The position numbers and the translations under genes were made by a program. Of a stretch of 63,395 bases of DNA, positions 1 through 10,800 are shown one piece after another. This DNA is from a virus, in the IMG/VR virus record IMGVR_UViG_3300037205_000035, positions 1 to 63,395 of that record; one strand, 5' to 3'. The stretch's first letter is position 1. Each line of letters opens with the position of its first letter. Under the pieces are notes generated by a model. That model searched no databases, was not told the origin of the DNA, and worked only from the letters and a program-made list of their open reading frames with translations.

Positions 1-21
1 CGGAGTGACCCGCAACCCTGA
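1..21 (+). CDS. C-terminal end of the fibre-like gene that starts at 62913 (if the sequence is circular)
   Basis: Frame 1 reads six sense codons (RSDPQP) and then TGA at 19-21. The open frame starting at 62913 ends exactly on a codon boundary at the right edge, so joining the two edges gives one intact gene with a stop seven codons past the join. Base composition (GC-rich) matches on both sides. This is inference from frame continuity, not proof of circularity. Confidence 0.5.
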   Translation, partial: RSDPQP

Positions 22-53
22 ACAGCACCCGGAGCATTGGAGGCTCCAAGTAC

Positions 54-317
54 ATGAAGACTATTCTCTCATTTCTCATGCTCGGCGCTTCGGCGTTCGG
101 GCAGCAGCCACCAGCCCCCGCACCGGCCCCAACCGAACTCGAACAGGTCAAGACCGAAAACGCCGCACTTCGCAAATACATCGCGGACTACGAAGTGTGG
201 GTCGAGAAAATCTACAACGCGGAAGTCGCCGCGAAGGCGTCCTGTTTAGGGCAGGCTCCAAAGGTTCCGCCTGCGCCTCCCGCAGCGCCCGCAACCCCGG
301 AGAAAGGAAAACAGTGA
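54..317 (+). CDS. Small secreted protein with signal peptide and coiled-coil segment
   Basis: An 87-residue protein. Residues 1-17 form a signal peptide ending SAFG before QQ. A Pro/Ala-rich linker follows, then a short heptad-like helix (about 25-55) and a Pro/Ala-rich tail with one Cys. The ATG is preceded by GGAGG 10 bases upstream. Its stop overlaps the next GTG start. The gene lies in a GC-rich block next to the fibre genes and lacks the genome's dispersed palindrome. The family is not recognised; a virion-appendage or envelope role is only a guess from position. Confidence 0.7.
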   Translation: MKTILSFLMLGASAFGQQPPAPAPAPTELEQVKTENAALRKYIADYEVWVEKIYNAEVAAKASCLGQAPKVPPAPPAAPATPEKGKQ

Positions 318-700
318 CCGCTCTCGAAGAACAAACCGAACTTCAGCATCACAACTACGGACGACCTGTAGTCTGGATAGCTTCAGATCGCAGAGATAAC
401 GGCGCAGAAAATTCCGCCATCTTCACATCTTTCGACGAGGCCGTGAGGTTCCTAAAATTTGGAATCTACGGGATCGATTGGACGAACTGGAAACCAGATC
501 CGAGATTGCAATATCCATACGAAGATCGAGACGGCAGCGACTGTCCCGAACTCAATCCGAAATTCGTCGTTCATTTCGATGGCGGCATAGGTACTGTTGC
601 AAAGACCTCGGTTGCACATAAGTTCGACTGGGGCGCGAAATATCGGATGGAGCAACTGGGATTTGCATCTGGGCCGCACGCCGCAGCGGAGGCAAAGTGA
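314..700 (+). CDS. Hypothetical protein
   Basis: A 128-residue acidic, aromatic-rich soluble protein. The GTG start overlaps the preceding stop as GTGA and has AGAAAGGAAA upstream, so translational coupling is likely. A longer reading back to base 5 would cross the whole upstream gene and is not favoured. No family is recognised. GC content matches the neighbouring GC-rich fibre block. Confidence 0.65.
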   Translation: MTALEEQTELQHHNYGRPVVWIASDRRDNGAENSAIFTSFDEAVRFLKFGIYGIDWTNWKPDPRLQYPYEDRDGSDCPELNPKFVVHFDGGIGTVAKTSVAHKFDWGAKYRMEQLGFASGPHAAAEAK

Positions 701-1086
701 TCCTCGCCATTCTCGCAGCCATCGCTGCACAAGCTACCGCCCCACCCGCACCAGCACCGCCAATCGCTGGCACTCTTTGCCCCACGGCAGAGAGTTTTCA
801 AATAGGCGTCTGGACAGTGTGGGGAAACCTCCCCAGCGGACAGCCAGTGTACATCTGCAAGCCATTGATCCTCACGCCGCAACCGTCGCAGATATATAAG
901 CCTACAGTGCCGCTTCTTACAGTCACATTAAGTTGCAAGGTAGCGCGGCTCTACCTCAATGGTATGCACATCTCAAACCTCAACGGGGACTACACGCTGG
1001 ACCCCACCGGCCTTGTCGTCACCTTCGTCAAGCAAGTTCCGGGTATGGGACCGGATGATGCCCTTCTCGTCGATTATGTGTGCTGA
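697..1086 (+). CDS. Small secreted beta-rich protein, possibly fibre-associated
   Basis: The GTG start overlaps the preceding stop (GTGA). The 129-residue product begins with a short hydrophobic signal-like segment ending IAAQ, then a Pro/Ala linker and a beta-rich C-terminal half with alternating hydrophobic residues. It resembles small immunoglobulin- or fibre-type domains in character, but no family is recognised. It is the third of four overlapping genes. Confidence 0.6.
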   Translation: MILAILAAIAAQATAPPAPAPPIAGTLCPTAESFQIGVWTVWGNLPSGQPVYICKPLILTPQPSQIYKPTVPLLTVTLSCKVARLYLNGMHISNLNGDYTLDPTGLVVTFVKQVPGMGPDDALLVDYVC

Positions 1087-1268
1087 TGCGACAAAAGTAC
1101 CACAGTTACTCCCGCAAGCGCGGGCGGAAGCCAGGCTCAAAGCGAATGCCGTGGCCGTCACCGTGGATCGTAAGCGTGTGGCGGCTGCTCCCTTGCCTGG
1201 GTTACCGGCTGAGTTGCGAAGCGGTAGAAGCGGCGGCGGTTTATTTTGCGGATCGGCCCAATCCCTGA
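1086..1268 (+). CDS. Small basic protein with a central hydrophobic segment
   Basis: A 60-residue product whose ATG overlaps the previous stop (TGATG). The N-terminus is strongly basic (about ten Arg/Lys in the first 20 residues) and is followed by a hydrophobic stretch at about 25-42. It could be a small membrane protein of a lysis module, but nothing in the sequence proves that. Confidence 0.5.
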   Translation: MRQKYHSYSRKRGRKPGSKRMPWPSPWIVSVWRLLPCLGYRLSCEAVEAAAVYFADRPNP

Positions 1269-1299
1269 ACAGCGGGCAGAGGGCCGGAAGCGATCAGGC

Positions 1300-1482
1300 T
1301 CAGTTACGGAAGCAAATCAATCCCCAGAAGTAGCAGGTAACCGGGCAGGGCGGACCTTGAAAACAGTCCCCACCCTCCATGTACGCCGAACCAGCCTCGC
1401 AGTTCTGGCTGGCCTTGACCGGCGACCCGGAAGACATGCAGAGCATCGCAACGGCGGCGAGTGCGCTTTTAAATTTGATCAT
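1300..1482 (-). CDS. Possible Cys-rich secreted peptide
   Basis: A 60-residue minus-strand frame convergent with the gene ending at 1268. It begins with a basic residue and hydrophobic core typical of a signal peptide (cleavage near VKA-SQ). A mature part of about 35 residues with six Cys follows. No good ribosome binding site is visible upstream of the ATG, so the call rests on the signal peptide and Cys pattern. It may be a chance frame. Confidence 0.35.
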   Translation of the reverse strand: MIKFKSALAAVAMLCMSSGSPVKASQNCEAGSAYMEGGDCFQGPPCPVTCYFWGLICFRN

Positions 1483-1544
1483 GCCAGTACAGTGCCACAT
1501 TCTCGGAAAATTCTCAAACTATTATTATGGCGTAATCATTACAC

Positions 1545-1574
1545 TTGACCTATGCCTATTCGACATAGTAGGAT
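1545..1574 (+). promoter_or_regulatory. Promoter of the repressor gene with operator O1 in the spacer
   Basis: The -35 is TTGACC (1545-1550) and the -10 is TAGGAT (1569-1574) with an 18-base spacer. The spacer holds TATGCC-TATTC-GACATA (1551-1567), a near-perfect inverted repeat shared with sites at 1863, 12558, 31281 and 32120. A copy of GTAATNATTAC ends just upstream of the -35. The expected transcript start is only about 3 bases before the TTG start codon at 1584. The layout suggests autorepression. Confidence 0.7.
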
Positions 1575-1583
1575 AATAATAAG

Positions 1584-1805
1584 TTGGCTATAGATCCAAA
1601 GATTTTGAACTCAAAGGGTGTACGATTCGGGGCACTAATCCTCAACATATCTGAGGTTAGTAGGAGAACTGGCCTTAGTCAGTCCTATGTGTCCCGCATC
1701 TTACACGGTAAAAGATACCCTAATCTTCTAGTCTGTAAGAAGTTGTGCGATATTCTCTGTATGGATCTCGATGATTTCCTAGCTACTATACAGGAGAGAT
1801 CTTGA
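1584..1805 (+). CDS. Cro/cI-type helix-turn-helix repressor
   Basis: A 73-residue protein with a single XRE-type helix-turn-helix: recognition region about residues 25-45 (SRRTGLSQSYVSRILHGKR), followed by hydrophobic helices. The length suits a Cro-like or plasmid-copy-control repressor without an oligomerisation domain. The start is TTG; no Shine-Dalgarno is visible and the promoter would give an almost leaderless message. The same inverted repeat lies in its own promoter, before the helicase gene and before the RNA array, so this protein is the natural candidate for binding TATGCC-N5-GGCATA. That link is inference. Confidence 0.8.
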   Translation: MAIDPKILNSKGVRFGALILNISEVSRRTGLSQSYVSRILHGKRYPNLLVCKKLCDILCMDLDDFLATIQERS

Positions 1806-1862
1806 GCTTCGTTCAATTCGCCGGAACTACAATGTATTTAAGAGGGTCGGCTAAACTTTAAC

Positions 1863-1892
1863 CTTGCCTATTAGGCATAGGTGTGGTAACCT
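1863..1892 (+). promoter_or_regulatory. Promoter of the helicase operon with operator O2
   Basis: TTGCCT (1864-1869) and TAACCT (1887-1892) are spaced 17 bases apart. The operator copy CTTGCC-TATTA-GGCATA (1863-1879) covers the -35 and part of the spacer; its right arm is perfect. The transcript should start near 1899, two bases before the ATG at 1901, so the message would be essentially leaderless. Repression by the product of 1584-1805 would switch off the replication operon. Confidence 0.6.
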
Positions 1893-4800
1893 ACATTTGG
1901 ATGAAAATTCCTTCCCCACAATCTGTAGGATTACCTGAGAAATTCCCCAAGTGGAGATCAGGTCAAGAGGAAGCTATAGCACTCTGTCTTGAGAATCCCA
2001 AGAGAGCTACTGTTTTGAGTGCACCCACAGGTTCTGGCAAGACGATCTCATATGTGGCAGCAGCATTACTATCAAAACTTCCAACTGTAATCGTTACAGA
2101 ATCCAAAGGATTGCAGAATCAGTTGATGCAGGACTTTTCAGAGATAGGGATGGTTGATATACGTGGTAGGAAAAACTACCAGTGTGATCTTAAGCCAGAT
2201 TACACCTGTGAAGAAGGCCACGCTGCTAGATGCCCGTACAAGGGGACTATTGGATGCCCTTCATCCCAAGCTGAAATGGCTGCTGCTAGTTCTAACCTAG
2301 TTGTTACCAACTATGCTAAATGGTGTGCGTCTAAGAAGTATGGGCAAGGAATGCAGCACTTCCAACAAGTGATATTTGATGAATGCCACTCTGCACCTCA
2401 CGCTCTCGCATCAGCAATGCAAGTAGTTCTCAACCATAAAGAGATTGAGGAGGGGCTTAAGATTCCATTCCCTGCTTCCTCTACTGCTGTTGACTTCCCT
2501 AACTGGAAACCTTGGGCATCTGCTGCTAAAGTGATTGCTGAGGCTGCAATGATTACAGCCCAAGCACGTATTACTGGCATCTCTGACCCAAAGCCTAGCT
2601 GGGTTAAGCACTATACCCACATGCGTAATCTGATGCGGAGACTAGCAACTCTAGCAACAGCTAATCCTCGTGAATGGATCGTAGAAGAGGTAGAGGCTGG
2701 ATATCAGTTTGACCCTATACGTCCCGGCAAGTATGCTGAGGCTGCTCTGCTGTTTAGGATTCCCAAGATTATTGCTGTAAGTGCCACAATCCGGCCTAAG
2801 ACAATGTACATGATTGGGATTGGAAAGGATAACTTTGAATTTAAGGAGTTTGATTCCAGTTTTGATAGAAAGCGTTGCCCAATATACTACATCCCAACAA
2901 TGCGTGTGGACGCTCGGAATCCTGATCTACGAATGTTGTGGGTTAAGCTTGATCAAATTGCAGCTAAACGGAGGGATAGAAAAGGTCTAGTACATACTAT
3001 CTCTTATACTCGGCGTGATGACATTCTCAATACTAGTCGTTTTGCTTCTTCGATGATCATCAACCCTAAAGGTGAGCCTACTGCTGACACTATTGAGCAG
3101 TACATAGATTCTCCTCCAGGAACTATCCTTGTCAGTCCTAGTATGGGGACTGGGTATGACTTCGCTGGTAAAACCTGTGAATGGCAGTTCATTTGCAAAA
3201 TACCGTTTGAGCCACCATCTAAGATTGTCAAGGCGAGAGAGGCCGATGACAAGGAGTACAGGGCATATCAAGCAATGCAGGGTCTGGTTCAAATGTGTGG
3301 CCGACCAATGCGAAGTAAAGAAGATCAAGCTGAGACGTTCATTTGTGACGATCATATTCAATGGTTTCTACCAAAATATGCTCATCTTGCACCCCGCAGT
3401 TTTCACGGATTTTTTAATCAGGTATCCATAGTTCCTGCACCACCTCCGAGGTTGCCGTAATGACTACAGGTACACAAGCTCCTGACAATGCAGACAAGAT
3501 AGTTTATAATTCACTATCCGGCTCTGGTACTTATTACATCTGGCTTAGTGAGTTTGGCTTCTGGTGCTGGGCAGCACTAGGTAATAGTGGCAAGGCTGTT
3601 ACTAGGTATGATGCTGAGCAGCAAGCTAAGAGGTGGATCAGAAGTGAACACTGAGATACTAGACGAGCGCATATTAGAGCGGCTAGACGAACTTAAGCGC
3701 ACAGTTCAGATTCACAGTCAGGTTATAGAGAGGCAGTTTCCACCTAATACTGTAGTGGATGAGTCTCTTAACAGTATCGAGATGAGTGTAATTTTACTCA
3801 ACTCGTGTATTAAAGAAAGGTTGGGTTGCTGATGGAGCAGAGGGCTAAAACGTCAAAACCGCCCCTGACGATACAGATACAATTCGCATGTGGGTGTGGA
3901 TTTACAACAGACGTGCTAAGAGCAGCGGAAGAACATGCGTTTTTGCATGACCATTCCTTAACCGTAACCGGGATGATTCGTTCACCCCACCGTGAAGTTA
4001 ATAGACAACCACGAGAGCAGAAAATAGAAAGGGAGTTCAAATACTAATGGCATTGCCAAAGAAAAACGTGCCCGAACTTGAAATCGTCAATATCGGGTCA
4101 CTTGAGTTTTACACAGCGGGATTCAGCATTCCTGAAGGTAACTACACTTGGAAAGATGCAAGTGTGGTTATGCACGCCGGATTCAAAGAGAATAGCAATC
4201 AAAAAGCCCGATTGGGTGTAATGATTACGCTTGTTCCTGAAGACGCCCCAACCGAAGAGAAGAAGCAGTTTTATTCTTTCGGTAGCAACGCTGATAAGAG
4301 CTTTGCCCCCAACCCACATACGGGTAAGAGCGTTGTTCTTGTCCCCGGTGCTGCTGGCAACAGTATGCCAGATAGCACTAACTGGGTTGTTCTTCTCCGT
4401 TCTCTGTATGATAGCGGGCTTCCCAGTGGGGTATTTGTGGGAGACTTCTCAGTGTTTGATGGCCTGAAGTGCCACATGACCAGCATTCCTGAACCAGAGG
4501 AGAGAAAGGGTTTTGCTCAATCCCAGACTGGGGAAGCTCAAGCAGAACCCCGCCGCACCAACCAGATTGCCATCGTTACCGAGATCCTGCATGGGCCTTG
4601 GGATGGTGAAGAAACTCCTAAGAAGGCCACAGCCACAACTAAGCCTACAGCAAAACCTGTAGCTAAGAAGGCTGAGCCTGAACCAGAACCTGAGGAAACT
4701 GAGACAGCTACTGATGATGATGTAAAAGCTATTGCAGTAGCGGCTATCAGTGACGTACTTGAGAAAGAGCCGGAAGGTACTCTTAAACTCAAGGCGCGTA

Positions 4801-7800
4801 CTACAGCATTCGGCATCATCAAAAAGAAACATGGGGATGATGCAGCACAGGCAGCTACTGAACAGTTCTTCAGCAACGATAATGCTTTTAACAGCATTCT
4901 CGGAGAGCTTGGATATAAAGTGGCTGGCCCGAAGATCGTTCCTGCCTAGATTCTCCTACTAGCAGGTTGGCTGGGGGGCCAGAAATGGCCTCCCGTTTTC
5001 AGATGAAAGGATATATGTACAACGAAACAGAACAGTATCAAGCTAAAGCTGAAGCATCTGGTATAAAGACTAACCACATGCCTCTAAGCCCTAAGCCCTG
5101 GAAAAACAAAAGCATTGAAGAGAAGTTAGAGTCTTTACGTGAAAGCCAACAGGATATACGTAGATCACTTCACTACACGGCAAATGACGCCCAGAGAGCT
5201 AAAGAGGCTGCATACAAGCATGAGCACTCTGCTCATACAGGTGAGGTTGTACTAGCCCCCTCAAAGCTAGAAAACAGAGATAACGATTGTGGTTCATCTT
5301 ATGATCCACTTGCATAGCGTATGATTGTACACGAGATCCCCGCTGAAATATCGCTACCAGAACCACTGACGCCTAGATCAGCGGGGATTCACGTTTCCGG
5401 GATTATACGGGCAATAGCTACTGAGGCTGGCATCCTGAAGCCTGAAGTAGCTGAAGAAGTATCACTAGTTGATGCCCGCTCTATTACTGATCCTGTAGCT
5501 ATTCTCCGAATATCGTTAGGGTTGGCGTGGGAGGAGTACTATCTGCCCAAAGTTCCCGGCCTCATTGACCATCCGGGTGAGATGAAAGTGGATGGCGTCT
5601 ACATGACACATGACGGGGAAAGTCTTGATGTAATCACTACAGAGCATACTCAACGATACGAGACTGTATGCCATGAGTGCAAACTTACTTGGAAGAGTAC
5701 TAAGACTGTTGGTGATCTCAGCAATCAGTTCATGTGGCTTTGTCAGATTAAAGCGTACTGCAAAGGATTGAACACAAGGTTTGCAAAGCTACACGTCTAT
5801 TTTGTGTGTGGCGATTACACTTACCCGATTCGTCCTCAGTTACGGGTTTGGTTGATTGAGTTCTCCGAGGAAGAGATTGATGGTAACTGGGACATGCTGA
5901 TAGACTACCGAGATGTTTTCGTACAAGGACAATGATACTACCTAACTCATTTCTACGTGATGGCTTTGTGAGTGCTGAGACAGCCCGCAAACGCCGATTT
6001 CTTCCCGGCTTACAACGTCCGGGTATTCTGATTGGTACTGAGGGAGAGACTAACACAGGAAAGACAGAGTTCATCCTGTCTTGTCCCGGCCCCGGCATCG
6101 TGCTTGCTGTAGACCGAATGTACGATGCTGTTCTTGACAACCCAGAACCCCCAGTCTCCCGCAATGACAATTTTGCTTTCAAAGAGATCAAGTTGTCAAT
6201 GGCGACTATGGCAGAGGATCACAAGGCAGTCTGGAAGTCATTCTATGAGGACTACATCAAAGCTCTTGCTAACCCAGATGCTAGAACAGTAGGCATTGAC
6301 GGGGATAGTGATACATGGGAGGTGCAGAGACTTGCTGAGTTTGGTAAACTCACTCAAATTCCATCTATCATGTACGTTGGTGTCAATGCGGCTAGGCGTG
6401 TAATGATTGCACGAGCATTTGATAGTGGCAAGATTGTTGTTGCCACTAACAAGGTCAAGCATGAGTATGTGACAGTCAGAGATGAAGAAGGGAACCCGAA
6501 GCTGAGCAAGGATGGGAAGGAAGTAAGAGAGAAGAGTGGGGATTTTGTCAGGCAGGGGTTTGATGATGACAACTACTTATGGCATATCCAATTGCGGCAT
6601 CTGAGAAAAGACGCTTACATCAACCCTAAGACTGGCAAAGAAGTTAAGACTCAGTTTGGTATTAGGATTCTGAAGTGCAAGAGTAATCCGGGGTTGAAAG
6701 GTGAGGAGTTGTGGGGCAGTGATGCTAACTTTGCTGGACTTGTGCAGTTAGCATATCCCAATACCGAGATAGGAGAGTGGGGTTTATGAGTGGGTTTGAT
6801 GCAGTGCTCAGTTTGGTCAGTATCTCATCTTTACTCTGGATAATATTTAATTCTAGGGATAAATCAGATGGGCTAATATGTGATGATTGTGACTCAGAGA
6901 TATTGGCCTACTCTTCTCACATCCCACTTGAAGCCCTCAAAGCCATATCAGCCATCTATGAGGAAGGTGCGGAGAAATATGGGGATGTGGACAACTGGAA
7001 GACTAAGTACAAGTCTGAGGAAGCTCTTGAGGAGAGGCTTAAGCACGCTCAAATTCACCTATTGAAGTGGGTTTCAGGGGCTGAAACTGGTGAGGATGAC
7101 ATAGCGAAAGTAGCATGGTTCTGCTGCATGGTGATTTATATGCGAGAGAGGCACGGCATTGAATTGCCGCGAGAGTAATCATTACACTTGATTCTTGTCG
7201 ATTCACGTACTGGCAGCATTGAACTCCTGCCCATCATGAAGAAGCTGCAACTGCCTTGTGAGTCTGCAACTCTTGAGTATGGTGATTTTGCACTGGAGGG
7301 TAATGGCCCCAATGGTAGGATAGCTATTGGTATTGAGCGCAAGACTCTTCATGACTTACTCAGTTGCATTGATGATTCCAGGTATGCTGCTCATCAGCGC
7401 CCCGGCATGATGAGGATGTATGATAAGAGCTTCCTGATTCTGGAGGGATGCTGGAAGCCCCACGAGGAAGGCTTCTTAATGGAGGGGTTTAGGGCAGGTC
7501 AAAGTTGGGGATTCTGCAAGTATCGAACTCAGAGAGTGATGTATGCTAAGCTTCGCCGGTACTTATTCAGCATATCCTTGTCTGGTGTGGTGGTCATCTA
7601 CTCACGAGATCCATTCCAGACTGCATACGATATCGGAGAGTTGTACCATTACTTTAGCAAGAAGTGGGAAAATCACACCTCCCTGCTCAGCGTGCAACAG
7701 CTTGCCATACCTGATGTGAGGGGGACTATACCGTTAGTGAGGAAGTGGGCAGCACAAGTTACAGATGTTGGAGTCAAGTTGAGTCTGGAAGCTGAGAAGC

Positions 7801-10800
7801 TATTCAAGACTCCATTCAAGTTGGCGAATGCAGCAGAAGAAGAATGGCTGCAATTGCCTAGAGTGGGTGTGAAAACAGCAAGACAAATTGTAAAGGAGAT
7901 ACGAAATTGGAAGTGAACTTAAACACATACGCTGCTGAAGTCCATGCAGCAAATGCTAAATGGTGGATCTGCTTGAAGTGCAACCAAACAGGATTCATTC
8001 ATGTGGTTGGACAGAGAGTAACTGGGGATACTACCCCTATCATAGTATCTGTTCCATGCCCTTACTGTAAGGATGGCAGACTAGAACGTAATGTGGGGGA
8101 ACTGCTTGCTTTAGTGCATTCAGAAATTAGTGAGGGTCTTGAGGGCCATCGTAAGGATTTAATGGATGACAAGCTGCCCCATCGTAAAATGTTTGAGGTA
8201 GAGCTTGCTGATGCTCTAATCCGAATCTTTGACATAGGTGCAGGATTAGGGCTTGATCTGGAAGGTGCATACCGGGAAAAGATGGAGTATAACAAAAACA
8301 GGGAGGATCACAAAATACAGAGCAGGCTAGCCCAAGGGGGTAAGAGGTACTAGTGTAATGATTACGTTTGATGCAGCGCCGAAACGTGCCGCGTAGAGGA
8401 GTGCGGGCCTTTTGAGGCAGCGCGGTAACCCCGCGAAAGGAAAAGAAGGTGATGACTATTTGGAAATTTCCACTTGCCACAGTTGACGAGCAGACTATCG
8501 TGATGCCGATAGTAAACCGGCCGCTAACGATCCAGATACAAAACGGACAGCCCTGCTATTGGGCTATCGTCGATCCAGCAAGCCGGAACATCCGGGTTAC
8601 GATCCGAACTTTCGGAACCGGACATCCGGGAGTTGCGGACTCGATGAATTACCTGGGTACTTACCAGCTACACGAGAGATCGCTTGTATTCCATGTATTC
8701 GCGGACGGCTGGTTTGAGTCGCGGTAACCCCGCGTGGAGGAATTTATGACCATAAACGATCTGCAAAAAGTATGGGTTCCCTGAGAGGGTGTAATGATTA
8801 CAACTCTCTACACAGCCGAAGAACAAAAGAAGTGGCACGAAGCACACCCAACAGAGAAGATGAAGATAGATGGCGGCTGGTACCACTTCCCAACAGGTGA
8901 TATCATGTACACCCACAGTAACACTCAAATGGTCCCATGCACTCAATTCACGCCTTGGGATGACATCTTTCTAGCACTCAAGAGAGGATGCTCAATACGG
9001 CTAATCAGATGATTACAGCAAGATCAGGAGATGTATACAAGTACTTAGATGCTAGAACCAGAAAGAGTGTGCTGGTTGAGTGTATCCTAGGCCAGCTACA
9101 GGTTAGGTATGACGAGGATAATCTAGCCCACACTGAACCAGAAGTGTACACCCAAGCGTATGCAGATAGCATAGTTAGGCAGATGAACAGTCGGACAAGC
9201 AGCCTAGTATTAGATTTTGCACGCTACTTGCTTATTACTAGAATAACTGCATGAGCCGCTGTTCCTTATGCCCAAATGTCAACAACTGTGTATCACCCTC
9301 TGGCCCTGAGGACAGCCCCTATATCCTACTCGGTGAAGCGCCCGGAGTTGAAGAAAATAGGAAGGAGATGCCATTTGTCGGGAAGACTGGACGTGAACTT
9401 AACGAGCATTACTTGCCTCTCGCGGGACTTAGACGCAATTCTGTCAGAGTCCATAATGCGATCTCCTGCTATCCAACAAGCAATCAGGGAAAGCTTGATC
9501 CCAAGTCGAGTAAAGATAGTGAGCTACTTTCTGTCTGTGCCGCCCACCATCTGTATCCAGAACTTGAGCGACGTACCCATAAGCTTATCGTGCCAATGGG
9601 TAATTTTGCCTGTAGAGCCATTGACCCTACGATAGATTTAGAATTGCAGCATGGAATCCCACTTAAAACTAAGTGGGGTCCAGTTTTTCCAATGTACCAC
9701 CCTGCTGGCGGCATTCACATGCCTAAGGCAATTCTTAAAATTCGCACAGATTGGATCAGGCTCAAGAAATATATCAAGGGAACCCTACTTGAACCCTACG
9801 ATGAGTTTGAGGGTCAAGAAGACTACCGAGTAATAGACACTGTTGAGGAACTGGATGTAATCCTTACATATCAGTGGCAGCGCCCACTAGCTTGTGATAC
9901 TGAGACTATCAAAGGTGGGGCACCTTTCTGCTTCAGCTTCTCTGTTGATGCCGGAACTGGCTACCTGATATTGGCCTCACGTAGAGACTTATTGGATAGG
10001 CTACAGTGGCACTTAGATAAGTGGCGGGGAGTTATTCTCTGGCACAACTGGTTATTCGATGCTGAAGTTGTGCGAAGAATGAATCTCAGGTTCAACCGTA
10101 AGCTTATACGTGATACGATGGTGCTTGTGTTTCATATCGGAAACTTGCCCCAAGGCTTGAAGGCGCTTGCGTATCGAGAGCTAGGCATGACCATGATGGA
10201 TTTTATGGACATGGTTACTCCACACTCCAGGCAACGTGTCTTGAAATACTACAGAGACATGTATGCAGTAAAGTGGCCTAAGCCTGAAGCTCAAATGTTG
10301 CGAGATAAGGATGGGAAGTGGAAGGTAAAGCAGCCCCACACTCTAAACACCAAGCTTAAGAGCTTCTACACATACCTAGCCAAAGACCCTGACAAGAACG
10401 TGTTTGAGGCGTGGGATAACTGGGAAGATTCACATCAGATGATTCAAGATGAGTGTGGGGAGTATCCAGGTACCTGCATAACCCACGCTTGGGAAGATGA
10501 CCCTGCTAAAGTCATCTTCTATAGTGCGAGGGATGCTGACGCTTTACTGAGGATCTACCCAATCATTAAGGGCATGGCAACAAGAGTCCGTAGAGCACCA
10601 CAAGAATTGTGGCGGAATTGAGGCGTAATCATTACATGCAATTCACACCAGTACCAAAGAACAAGCGGGCATCTATCAAACGCAACAAGCCATCAGTTAA
10701 TGTGAGGAAGTACTTCAACAAAGAGTTAGGGTCAGCACTGGATATAGTTGATCTATACCAGATTAGTAAGTGTGCCGACATAGCCAGAGACACCAGAGCT